Source: Azolla pinnata (taxonomy: Eukaryota; Streptophyta; Polypodiopsida; Salviniales; Salviniaceae). From it: DNA of 34,892 nucleotides. Within the stretch, counting starts at the first letter, position 1. The number at the start of each line of letters is the position of its first letter. The DNA is taken from contig JBBBWG010000002.1 in the NCBI GenBank assembly GCA_037176905.1, positions 194,629-229,520 of the forward strand, given 5' to 3'. The notes under the pieces are model-generated. The model was not told where the DNA came from, searched no databases, and saw nothing but the letters and a program-made list of their open reading frames with translations. Made by a program: the position numbers and the translations under genes. This document shows positions 22,001 through 32,100 of the stretch, in pieces.

Positions 22001-22922
22001 CCAGCTATTTTGGTCTAATCTTATCCACATTCTCACAGAGGCATAAGACACAAATATGTTGATCCAATTTTTAAAGACCTTTTGATGCTAGGTGATAGAA
22101 GAGCTGGAATATATTCTTTTCCTTATTTTGTGCCTTTGTAAAAAGAACTGATAGAGTACAGAGAATATGCAGAGAAGACACTGAAAAGAAAGAGGGGGGG
22201 AAAGAGCATATAATGTACTTAACATGCCTGAAACATATGGTGGCAAAAGAATTTTTTTTCCACCCAAGTGCTTGAAAGTGATGTGATTGCATCCATCGTA
22301 ATATTAGGAACCTCATAAAGCTTAGTTGTGTGAGTAGGCACTGTTGTGCAGGTATTGATACAAATACATTTGGGCTTTAAGCTACATTGACTCATAACTC
22401 TGTATATGGTCCCGTGATAGATTGGGTGCTTCAATTTTTTTCCCCTCACTTGAATGATTGTTTCTGATCAGCCTTCCAAAATATGAGGCTTCACATGAGT
22501 TCCAAACCAAGAAGAAGCGTCAGCAACAAAGACAACAAGAAGAGCTAGCAAAGCGGCAGAAGACGCAGCATCCGCAAATGCACACCCGGCTTCCACCAGT
22601 TCAAGGTCATTTGCCAATGAGAGCTGGAGGCCAAACTGCTATTGCAGGTGGTCATCATCATTATGCAGGGCAACGGGGTGGTGGGCCTCAAAATAGATAT
22701 TTGCAGCCTGGGAACCGGAATTCTGGCGGTGGAAACTATTACCAGAACAGAGGAGGGGGACCAGGTCCTGGTGGTGGTTATGGTGGTGGTCCTGCCAATG
22801 GTCCTCCAGGAAGAGGTAATAATCCTAGTGGCCATGGGCAGGGAGGACCTTCATATTCAGGCAACACATCTGGTAGGGGTCCGAATGCCCCTACTAATGG
22901 ACGCTCCCAGCCATATGGTTAA
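19080..22922 (+). CDS. CDKC: Cyclin-dependent kinase C (P-TEFb/CDK9-type kinase)
   Basis: Exons: 19080-19183, 19755-19836, 19918-20008, 20147-20176, 20260-20369, 20470-20542, 20907-21027, 21140-21257, 21405-21544, 21650-21707, 21810-21880, 22472-22922. Total 1449 nt, 482 aa. Seen: glycine loop GEGTYGQVY from about 30, PITAIRE helix at 64-70, HRDIKGSN with D161, [10 protein letters not shown] from 179, activation-loop T195 before [13 protein letters not shown] Lys/Gln/Arg-rich region (346-363) precedes a Gly/Asn/Tyr/Pro-rich tail from about 385. PITAIRE plus this tail identifies CDKC, which pairs with cyclin T, phosphorylates the RNA polymerase II C-terminal domain and in Arabidopsis associates with splicing components. 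Length is slightly under the roughly 505-513 aa of the Arabidopsis proteins. The start [11 protein letters not shown] is typical. Exon 4 is a 30-nt micro-exon. The introns either side of exon 6 are GC-AG. Confidence 0.96.
20370..20469 (+). other. GC-AG intron of CDKC (upstream of the catalytic-loop exon)
   Basis: Exon ...CAAGTTAAG is followed by the donor GCATGT; the acceptor TTTGCAG precedes TGTTACATG. This gives VPQVK|CYMKQLL, as expected for CDKC. The GT at CAA|GTTAAG would delete two conserved residues. Retention adds about 11 codons and then TAG. Confidence 0.75.
20543..20906 (+). other. GC-AG intron of CDKC (immediately after HRDIK)
   Basis: Exon ...GATATAAAAG is followed by the donor GCAAGC; the acceptor AATTCAG precedes GCTCCAAT. 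This gives [13 protein letters not shown], which is invariant in the family. No GT donor near the boundary gives that join. Retention adds 12 codons and then TGA at 20581-20583, leaving a kinase cut just after the catalytic loop. Confidence 0.85.
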
Positions 22923-23865
22923 CAAACCAGAAAAGAAGAACCACATGGATAAAGACTATCTGAGATCTCATTTGTTGGAGCACTTCAATTTGGACAAAAA
23001 ACATAGAAGTGATTGGGTATTGTCGTGGATTGACGCGAGGGTTGGAGGAGTTGGCAAAGGATAAGAAAAGCTCCTACTTGTATTATGGGGAATCTGAGGC
23101 TTGAAGATTGACTTATTATTTCTAATTTCTATGAGCAACAATTATATTCCAGCTTGATGGACAAGGGGGCGCGTTTTGACACATGGATATCTGGATGAGA
23201 ATGATGTGAATTTGGTTTAGAAGAAAGCTGGTGTAGTCGATAAACATTTTTGTACCATGTGAGAAATGGGGCTTAGGATTTTGGAAATTTGCCCTGCTCT
23301 GGTAAGTTGCGGGCTTGGCTCGAATCTTTGGAATTGGGTATAGAAACCAAATCAAAGCGAGCTCTGATTTCCTATGTTTGTCTAAGTTGTCCCGATTTGT
23401 GTAATTAATATGTGCTTTTAATCTCACATGATGCTGGTTTTTTGGCGCAATTCATAATGTTTTGTGTTTTGCCAGAACTTGGGTGTAAGAAATTCATCGG
23501 AAGCCTCTTTGCGAATTGGAGGAAGGATCCTAAGAAGCAATTTCAGTTTGCGAGGATGAATTCAAAGCCTTCTCTCCCTTATTTGGGCAACCTTGTTAAG
23601 AACAAAACATCTATGTATCTAGATATATCTATTTATCTATCTACACACACATGTATCTAGATCACATAGAGCAAACCAAATGTGTCGAAGAATGATTCCA
23701 TCATTTTGGCTTTGAAAAAAACAAACCACTCGAGAGAGTCAGGTTCGAATCGTGCAACTTCGAAAGCGGTTGAAAATGCAATGCTAAAATCAAATCACGA
23801 GCGCTCTCGCCCTCGATTCGGGGATGAAAGGCAAGAAGAGCAAGAATGTTAATGCACTGTTCATA
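22923..23865 (+). other. CDKC 3' UTR and intergenic stretch
   Basis: AT-rich DNA following the CDKC stop, with a small TATC/AC microsatellite near 23620-23655. A motif AGGTTCGAATCG at about 23741 looks like a pol III B box, but no matching A box or tRNA fold is visible. I see no gene. Confidence 0.5.
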
Positions 23866-23886
23866 CCCTAAGCCCTAAACCCTAAC
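23866..23886 (+). promoter_or_regulatory. Telo-box cluster upstream of the At-4/1-like gene
   Basis: CCCTAAGCCCTAAACCCTAAC: nearly three telomere-type units about 300 nt before the start codon. Telo-boxes (AAACCCTAA) are established plant promoter elements near transcription starts. Function here is inferred; it could also be an interstitial telomeric scar. Confidence 0.55.
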
Positions 23887-24023
23887 ATGGTATCTGTATC
23901 TGGAATCTCATGAGAATCTTTGGTGTCTTTGGTTTCAGTGTATTGTATATAGTTAAATGGATATTTTGACTGTATTTGAGAGCAGAAGAGAACAGTTTTT
24001 GGTCATATGTCTTGCCATTGATT

Positions 24024-24170
24024 CTTTCGTTCTTTCTTTCATCTTCTTCTTCCTTCCTTTCTTCCTTCTTCTTCTTCTTCTTCTTCTTCTTCTTCCTTCC
24101 TTCCTTTCTTTCTTCTTCTTCTTCTTCTTCTTCTTCTTCTTCTTCCTTCCTTCCTTTCTTTCTTTCTTTC
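24024..24170 (+). repeat. Compound CTT/CTTT/CCTT tract before the At-4/1-like start codon
   Basis: Alternating runs of CTT and CTTT/CCTT covering about 145 bases and ending 9 bases before the ATG. The block order CTT-run, TCCTTCCTTT, CTT-run, TCCTTCCTTT suggests internal duplication. On the sense strand it is pyrimidine-rich, the same orientation as the tract before the ataxin-2-like gene. Confidence 0.9.
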
Positions 24171-24179
24171 ATCAAAGCG

Positions 24180-27100
24180 ATGAATAGCGTACCGGCCGCT
24201 TCCTCCCCATCCGATGAAGACATGGCATCCCTCCTTTCGCAATTCGACTCCTTGCAAGAAGTATGTAATGCCTCGCTAACAAGATCCAAAGCCATTAATT
24301 AACGCATCGCTTTTGATTTCTCCGTTTTGCTTTCATCTGATCATCGTGTACAAGCAAACAATCAGGAATCCATCCATCTCTGGAAGATGTAATCGCCTTA
24401 TGTTGATTGATATCATGGGAAAGCTGTTGCAAAATTGGATCCTAATTTTTGCTCTTTCTTCTTCTCCTTCTTCTTCCACTTCTTCTCAACTTAATAGAGA
24501 TACAAAGAAGCCGTGGTTGAAGCTCGCAACATGAAACTGAGAGTTTCAATGGAAACTCAAAGACGTGAAGCTGCCGAGGTCTTATACGGTGACGCTGATC
24601 TAGGTAACTTATACAGGTCCATTATCAATCTGTCCACGGGAAAAATGTCAAAACTAGATCATGTGGTGCTACTTTGTATAATTGTAAGGAACTGTATCAG
24701 TCATGAATCCATGAAAAACTCAGACAATGGACGATTATTCGAGTAAGGAAAAACGGGTGAATCCATACATCTGTTGATACGAAAACACCATCTTTTTCCG
24801 TCCATTTCGTGCATCTAAAGAGAATCAACGCTTCAGAAATTTCACTCCCTGAATCTGCATATAGAAGTATCCCAGACAGATGATTCAGTACCGCTCGCTA
24901 CCAAAACTAGCTGTTTTATGGGAACTTAGAACCAGTAATTAATCAAAATTCTTTTGTGGAACAAACGAGGAACAGTTAGTGACAGACAATAGAATCTGAT
25001 GGTAAATGGATTCATTCTCTGTAAGAAATCTAGTAAAAACCAGAGGATTGCGCAGTTGTGTTTATACCATGGAAAGGTTCAGAAAATGAATGATCAGTTG
25101 GTCTTCTTGGTTTTAGCTGCCAACAGTGAATTGCATCGATTGTTGTATTGTGTTAGAACCTTTCAACTCATTCATGCGTTCACATTTGTTTCGGAAGTTT
25201 CCCTATGTAAACAGCATGTCCTTTATTTCTGATTTAATGAGCTTACTGTCTCAGCGTTATACTTCCAAACTCCTGTGCTATATTTTTGAGCCAAATTGAG
25301 TTGAAGCTGCGTAGGGATTAATCTGCAACCAGACTTGCCAAGGGTTTAGGATTTAAGCTGCATTTGCTTTGGCATCAGACTTGTTATTTTCAGGTCGATT
25401 CATGTGATTTGCTTTATATGTTCCCAGTTCAAGGCTGCTCCTGAGGCTCATATGAAGCGTAATAGTAAAATAACAGTTGACCGACTGGTTTATCTCACAG
25501 GATCTTGCTCCAAATGGGTCGGACTCTGATAGTGTACTACATATTCTATTGAAAAAACTGCCCATCGAAGCTTTGTACACATAGTGGTGTAGCTTTCTAA
25601 ACAAAAAAGTTTACTTCAGATTGATTTTAAGCTTTCCGCAGCAGCTTATGTATAGCTGGTCAATGAATACAAGATTGACACGTATAGTTAATTATTTGCG
25701 TCTACAGAAAGGCAGAGACTGCACAGATCCCAGGCAGAAACTTTCAACAAGTTGTTGCAACAGGTGAGCGTGCAATCTTTCTACTTGTTCCCATTGTATG
25801 TACATAAGTTTTCGTAAACATCTATACTTCAACCATGGAGTTACAATTGTCTGAGCATAAGCCTGAGCTCTTAAATATGCTTTCAAAATTGAACATACCG
25901 GCTCTGAGAAACGGCTGTGTCTTCGTATGAATGTTTGTTTATGCATTTATAAATATGATGGAAATGACATATTTTCTATATGGAACGGTTCGATCTTACA
26001 TGAGAATGCTTTTCCTCTATTCAATTCCAGTTAGAATTCCGTTCCAAATTTGAGGATGCTGTAAAGGAAGCAAACTCATTGAAGTTGCAACTTGCGAACA
26101 AAGAGGAAGTATATGAAATAGGATTCGGTGCTGAGACTGGTGTTTCATTCTATGAGTGCTTGTGGTATCTATTCACTGTGTGATTGATTCATAGGAGCAT
26201 AAAAGCATCCTCAATACAGTTCGTGAAGAATATCAAGCAGAAAATAGTGCACTTCACAATCAAATAAGGTAATATTGCTAGACCATAAATCAGCAAGAAG
26301 TAGCGCATTTTGTAAGGTACAGATTAGCTGACATTTGAAGCTCTGCCCTTGCTAGAACATAGGTCAGTAAAGTATGAGAAAAATCAGTAAAAACTTGCTT
26401 GGCACATAAATCATAACTCCAGGCTTACGTTATCAGTAAAATTCCCGAGCTGAAGTGATTAATAACTGATTCATGAAACAGCTAATGTTGATTTCAACAG
26501 GCAAAGCCAAGAAGAACTAACACTAAGAGATGCAGCCGTTGCTCATCTCGAACAAGAGCTTTCATGTGTTCGTTCTGCCATGAATGAACTTCACCAAAGT
26601 TCTGCAAAAGCAATGGATGATCAAGCATTAAAATGTATGGTAATAATGCAAGAATCTCTATCTCTGGAATGGATATTTTCAGAGGGAACGGTTTCTACTC
26701 ATCGTATTCCTGCTCAGATAGCGGATAACAAGAAAAAAGGCATGCATTTGACCATGAAATTGTTGAAAATGAGCAAATGCGGTTTTACCAAGGGGGTTCC
26801 GTAATGTGGGTAGTTTTGCATTTTATTTTACTCTATTCTGTGTCCTTGTGTATGATTTTCTGCTACTTTGGATAGTTTTACACGATTTTCTGCTACTTTG
26901 GATATCCGTGCATGATAAGCACCTACCCAGGTAACACAAAAAATCTTGTGTGTTTAGATCAAGCTGAAATACAAAATCTGAGTCAGAAGCTTGAGCACCT
27001 GATGAGAGAGAAGGACACCAGAGAAAAACATTTGTTACAGGAGAAGAATCTTGTAGAAGATGGTCTTCGGCAGGAAAAGAATGTTCTGCAACAGCGGCTC

Positions 27101-27616
27101 TGTGATATTGAGAAACAACGTAAGAAGGCCATTTCTATAAGACTTAGACTTTTAGTTTTTCAACACCCAAATTTTGAGCATCATACTGTGCTGGTTTATT
27201 TGTGCCTTAGCTTATTTTTGAAATGTTTTAGAGCCTTAGGCTTTCTATCAAATTTCATTCTGCTATAAATTTGTGGAAAACTCTCAAATCACCCCCTAGA
27301 ATAGAGAAGAAAATGGGATCTCCTGCTGTGAAGACATTTGGCCTATTAAAGAGATCATCGTGGCATTCGTTAGAGATAAAGAACATGTTCGTTGGGTTCC
27401 TTTTTTTTAACATCCTGTTTTGGTGATCCACGTTCTCTTTTTCATTTGTTTGCAGTTATGATCGAGAGAGCAAATCATGAGAAGCGCTTGGCCGAATCGA
27501 ACTTCAATAGGCATGCAGAAGTCTACAAGCATAAGATTATGAAACTTAGAAAAGAGAATGAGAGTTTGAGGTTGCAACTGCTTGGTAATAATAATGGTCC
27601 TTCGTTTGTAAGCTAA
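24180..27616 (+). CDS. At-4/1: Coiled-coil protein of the At-4/1 family
   Basis: Exons: 24180-24260, 24498-24603, 25708-25763, 26031-26108, 26195-26268, 26501-26634, 26958-27119, 27456-27616. Total 852 nt, 283 aa. Nearly the whole chain is heptad-rich, charged coiled coil with no catalytic motif or membrane segment. The N-terminus (SDEDMASLLSQFDSLQE), an internal KYQAEIQNL and the C-terminal MKLRKENESLRLQLL resemble the Arabidopsis At-4/1 protein in sequence and order. Arabidopsis At-4/1 is about 248 aa, so this copy is somewhat longer. The Arabidopsis protein was found as a partner of a plant-virus movement protein and is linked to intercellular trafficking in vascular tissue; its molecular activity is not settled. 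The start is the first in-frame ATG, as the upstream frame is open but has none. All introns are GT-AG; intron 2 (1104 nt) is the longest. Confidence 0.8.
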
Positions 27617-28702
27617 ACTTGTGACAAAGCAAGATTGTAATGTTGCTTGCTATATGAATGGGTGGTTTTATTCATTCCAATACATGTGCCTTAGGATGTG
27701 CACAATGTTAGAATATCATACTACTTATGTTGATCATCAAATGTAGGCTACGTGTTTATGGGCTGGAAATTTTCATAAGTTTTGTATTTTAGGTATTAAT
27801 ACTTTGTAGATAAGTCATTCACAATATTAGAATATCATACTACTTGTGTTGATCATCAAATGTAATCTACATGTTTATGGGCTGGAAAACTTCATAAGTT
27901 TTGTATTTTAGGTATTAATACTTTGTAGATAAGTCATTCATTACATGCTTCGTGTCTCTGGATGGATTTGGAACCGTCACAAATGGTATAATAAAACAAA
28001 GATTCTCTGAGTTAATATGTTTTCGAGTTTCGAGAATGCCAAGCATTCCGATTGAGTTACCAATTTCAAAGCCCTTTCACACACCAAACTCTTGATTATG
28101 AATTTGCTAATGGAGGAAAAGATTACACAAGTAGCTCGAAGCTAAAGCATTGGCAGAAAGAGTATGTATAACAAAGTGTTCTAGACTAAAGTATTACATA
28201 AACAAAGCATGCTCACCATTTCTACATCCGTCGACTACATAAACACATTAAATTGTTTGCACAGCAGAATGCCGTGTTTTTGGTTGATGATTATCATAGA
28301 AAAACAGTACAGAAGTTAAACATCGATTCGAATGTTTTATCTATCGTAGTGAAAGGCGTCATGGTTCATAGTAGAAGTTACCATGGCAATGTGCGAGCCG
28401 ATTCTGATGGTACCATTGTTGCATTCCCGACCCTTAAAAATTTATAGCATTCATTTGATCTAATGTTCCCAGTCAATCACTCTGATTCAATCACAACAGC
28501 TACAAGGCAGTGAATGCAGAAAGAAGTCGATCCTATTTTAGCAATTGACCTTGAGTTTTTCCATACACATTTGTAGATTCAGTCTACTTCAATTCTTAAT
28601 CTGGAAGCCACGTACATAATTTGCTCAAGTAGTAAGCGATGCTAAGATCAAGGATTCATCGCAGGGCTATGCCCGAGAAGATACACAGAAACTTGAGGGT
28701 AT
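27617..28702 (+). other. Gap between the At-4/1-like gene and the CAT/CAC satellite
   Basis: Begins with the At-4/1-like 3' UTR and the 119-bp duplication, then AT-rich DNA. An open frame at 28253-28447 has no recognisable motif and no splice partner. The ATG at 28639 begins a frame that runs through the satellite. I see no supportable gene. Confidence 0.45.
27701..27938 (+). repeat. 119-bp tandem duplication downstream of the At-4/1-like gene
   Basis: Unit 1 at 27701-27819 and unit 2 at 27820-27938 align end to end with only a few substitutions. Shared runs include GTTGATCATCAAATGTA and TTTTAGGTATTAATACTTTG. It starts about 85 nt after the stop codon, so it may lie in the 3' UTR and duplicate 3'-end signals. 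Confidence 0.92.
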
Positions 28703-29147
28703 ACATCACCATCACCACCACCACCATCACAACCATCATCATCACCATCACCATCATCACCATCACCATCACCATCACCAGCATCATCACCATCACCACC
28801 ACCATCATCACCATCACCACTACCACCATCATCACCATCACCATCACCACCATCATCACCACCACCATCACCACCACCACCATCATCAGCACCATCATCA
28901 CCATCACCATCATAACCATCACAATCACCACCATCACCACCACCACCATTATCATCACCATCAGCATCACCACCACATCAACATCACCACAATCATCACC
29001 ATCACCATTACCACCATCATCACCATCACCACCATCATCACCATCACCATCACCACCATCCCCACCATCGCACCATCACCATCATCACCATCACCATCAT
29101 CACCATCACCACCATCATCATCACCTTCTTCACCATCACCACCATCA
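28703..29147 (+). repeat. CAT/CAC satellite upstream of the JMJD4-like gene
   Basis: About 445 bases of CAT and CAC triplets in mixed order with rare substitutions. Frames through it read His, Ile/Thr or Ser/Pro. It ends 27 bases before the JMJD4-like start codon, so it is either leader or core promoter. The His frame is not the JMJD4 frame. Confidence 0.95.
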
Positions 29148-29174
29148 GGCCAAAGAAAGCTTCTTGCCGTGGCC

Positions 29175-32100
29175 ATGGTGAAGCTCAAGGTCGTGGCTCA
29201 GGTGCCTGTTATCGATGGGCAGCTTACTTCCTACCGCGATTTCAAAGAGAATTTCATGAAACCCAACCTCCCTGTCCTCATCACCGGGCTCCACGCTGTG
29301 CAAGAATGGAGAGCTTGCCAGGAGTGGGTCACTCAAAGCGGACATCCCCATCTGGATTATCTTTCCACCCATTTTGGCAACTCAAGAGTCCAGGTATTTC
29401 TTTGTTCTTCTTTCTTTTCCCTTTACCTTGCTTTTGCCTCATCTTCTCTCACACTATCAGTTCATTCCTCGATGAGTTTCCATCACTTCCTTTCTCAATT
29501 TTTTTCTTCGTATTAAAGAGAAACCATTCCATGTCCCAAAATTATCTCCTTTGGAGGAGTACATGCCGATGTAATGTCCTTTCCCATGGTTTGTTCATTT
29601 CCTTCGCACATTGTTTTGGAATGAGTCCAAAACACCCAACTTTAATCTCCCTATTGAATCCAGCATCAAATGCTTAATGATGTCTAAGAACAATATTCCC
29701 TCCCTCTCGGCATAAAATGTTTTGTGGGAACGTTTTATAGAAAAAGCGAAGTGTGAAACGTTCGACAATTTAACATAAGCTTGCATATGTGACTTATGTC
29801 TGCCTCTAAGTGCCATGTCCTCCACCTCAACAAACATTAATTGTGCTGCTAACAGTATTTAATACACGAAAGTGTAGTGCAAAAACTTTCAGCACTCATA
29901 AGGTTGTATTATTCTGACAATTATAAATATCAAAAGGAGTATTTTGACAAATTTCCTTCTTAAGACATCAGGTCTATTCCTATTCAAGGTTCCTACTATA
30001 TGTCTTACTAACATTTTTTTCATGTCTTCCTAATGAGAATTGTTTCATGAAATTTTTTTTTCTTTCCTAGTCAAATTTGTGCTATTCATGGGATGTACAT
30101 ATAAATATACTATGCATGTCACTTCTCGTTTAAGAATTTTGGAGGTTCAACTTTGGCATGTTCCATGAACCTCCCTACAAACTAGTTAAATTGGTTGTCC
30201 ATGGCTAGGCTTTTATGTGCAAGTCTATAATACGTAGAGAGGTGTACACACTCTCAATAATCTATCATGCTTTTACAATGTTTGTGTTAACATCAAATAA
30301 TTTTGAGTGTGGACAGGTTGCTGATTGCTCCATCAGGGAGTTTACAGACCAGAAAAAATTGGACATGAGTGTTGCAGAATTCATCAGTTACTGGAAGGAT
30401 CGTAATGTAAAACTACAGAAGAATGATTGTTTGACATCCTTGCTTTACTTGAAAGATTGGCATTTTTTGAAGGTTTGTTGTCCTCTTCTTTTTCAAAATT
30501 TGTCATGCAACATACAGAAGCATCGAAATTCTTTATGAAGTGTAGATACAATGTTTCTTGTATTTGGCTAACCAGAAAGAGTACTTTTCATATGAAATTT
30601 AGGAGCGTTGACTGTATTTGCTTTACTTTGAGGCTTATCTGTTAAAGAAGCTGCTTGCAACAAGACGTTGTCTATGGCAGGGACTCTTTTAACAAGGTTA
30701 GAAAGGCGAATAGAAATTATGGTTCATTCACATTTATCCTGCAAATACAACTTAGGACTGCTTCCATTTTCATGATTTCTATGTTGAAATGCACAGTGTA
30801 CATAGCTCTAGAAGATTACATAAACTAATCTGGCTTTTTTGGTGTCCTTAGGCTCTAATCCATGATGCTAGGCCTGCCTCACTCTTTAATCCTTGTTTCT
30901 TCTTTTTATTTCTGTCTGCAATTCAACTTTATCAATTTGGCTAATTGTGGTTCTACTTAATTATGGTACGAATGACTTTATGAATGTGACTGAACTTCTT
31001 TTCAGGACTATCCTGATTATTTTCCGTATACAACACCGACTTTTTTCCAGGACGACTGGTTAAATTTCTACTTAGAGCACTACCCGTTACATTTCTCTGA
31101 AGATAGAATCGAGAGGAACGAATGTTCCTCAGACTACCGTTTTGTATACATGGGCCCTAAAGGTACCATTAAAAAGAAATCTAATATCACATGTGTCCAA
31201 TTTTAATTATGCTCTTTTCTAAGTCCCATTGGGATATGGCTTGATATAAATGTTAGGAACACATTTCCTACGGGTTAGGCCTCATTGATTAGTTCTGCAA
31301 CTTAAGGTTTAGAAAAAGACCATTTTATAATGTCATACTCAAAGTTTCATTGAGAAAATTAGCATTAATTTTTAAGGATGCCTCTAGTGTGAATATTCAT
31401 TTGTGTTGATTGCATGTTTAATGTGTAGACTTTTGTCTGTATCCCCATCAATCACTAATGGTTGCTGATTTTTACAACTTGCAGGAACATGGACACCACT
31501 GCATGCAGATGTGTTAAGATCATATAGCTGGTCTGTAAATGTGTGTGGTAAAAAACTGTGGCATCTTCTTCCTCCTGCAGAAACCCAATATATCTATGAC
31601 AAGTAAGAAGACTTGAGAACCTCACACATGGGGTATACGTATGACATACGAAATTAGAAGTCAGCTCAATGCTGTTTTCTTCTCATTATGCATTGTTCAG
31701 ACATGGAAGAAATATGGTATATGATATTTATGGCAACGTGTCCTTAGAGGAGTTTCCAAAATTCCAGCAAACAAGTTGGCTGGAATGTAGACAGGAAGCA
31801 GGACAGATTCTTTTTGTCCCGAGTGGATGGTATCATCAAGTTACAAATCTTGTATGTTCCCATTTCTTTTAGCTAAACTATACAATTGAAGATGATTTAT
31901 GAAACTTGCTTGGATAACCCTGGTCTTCGTGGTTTAAAACAGGAAGATACAATTTCTATCAACCATAATTGGTTCAATGGATACAATCTTGATTGGGTGG
32001 TTCGTTTCTGATTCTATAGAATTATGTTTCTTGAGAAGTATTTGATCTGTTCTTGTTATTTTATCCCTTGTTGTTGTATGATGCAGAAGAAATTACTTCT

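Noticed and set aside
23733..23770. Pol III B box or SINE suggested by AGGTTCGAATCG
   Set aside because: A single short match without a companion A box, poly(A) tail or target-site duplication.
28253..28447. 64-aa frame between the At-4/1-like gene and the satellite
   Set aside because: No recognised family, no promoter or splice evidence, and a length expected by chance.
28639..29181. A 180-aa His/Ile/Thr-rich protein as a stand-alone gene
   Set aside because: It is almost entirely CAT/CAC satellite, with all frames open on both strands. I kept it only as a possible upstream ORF.
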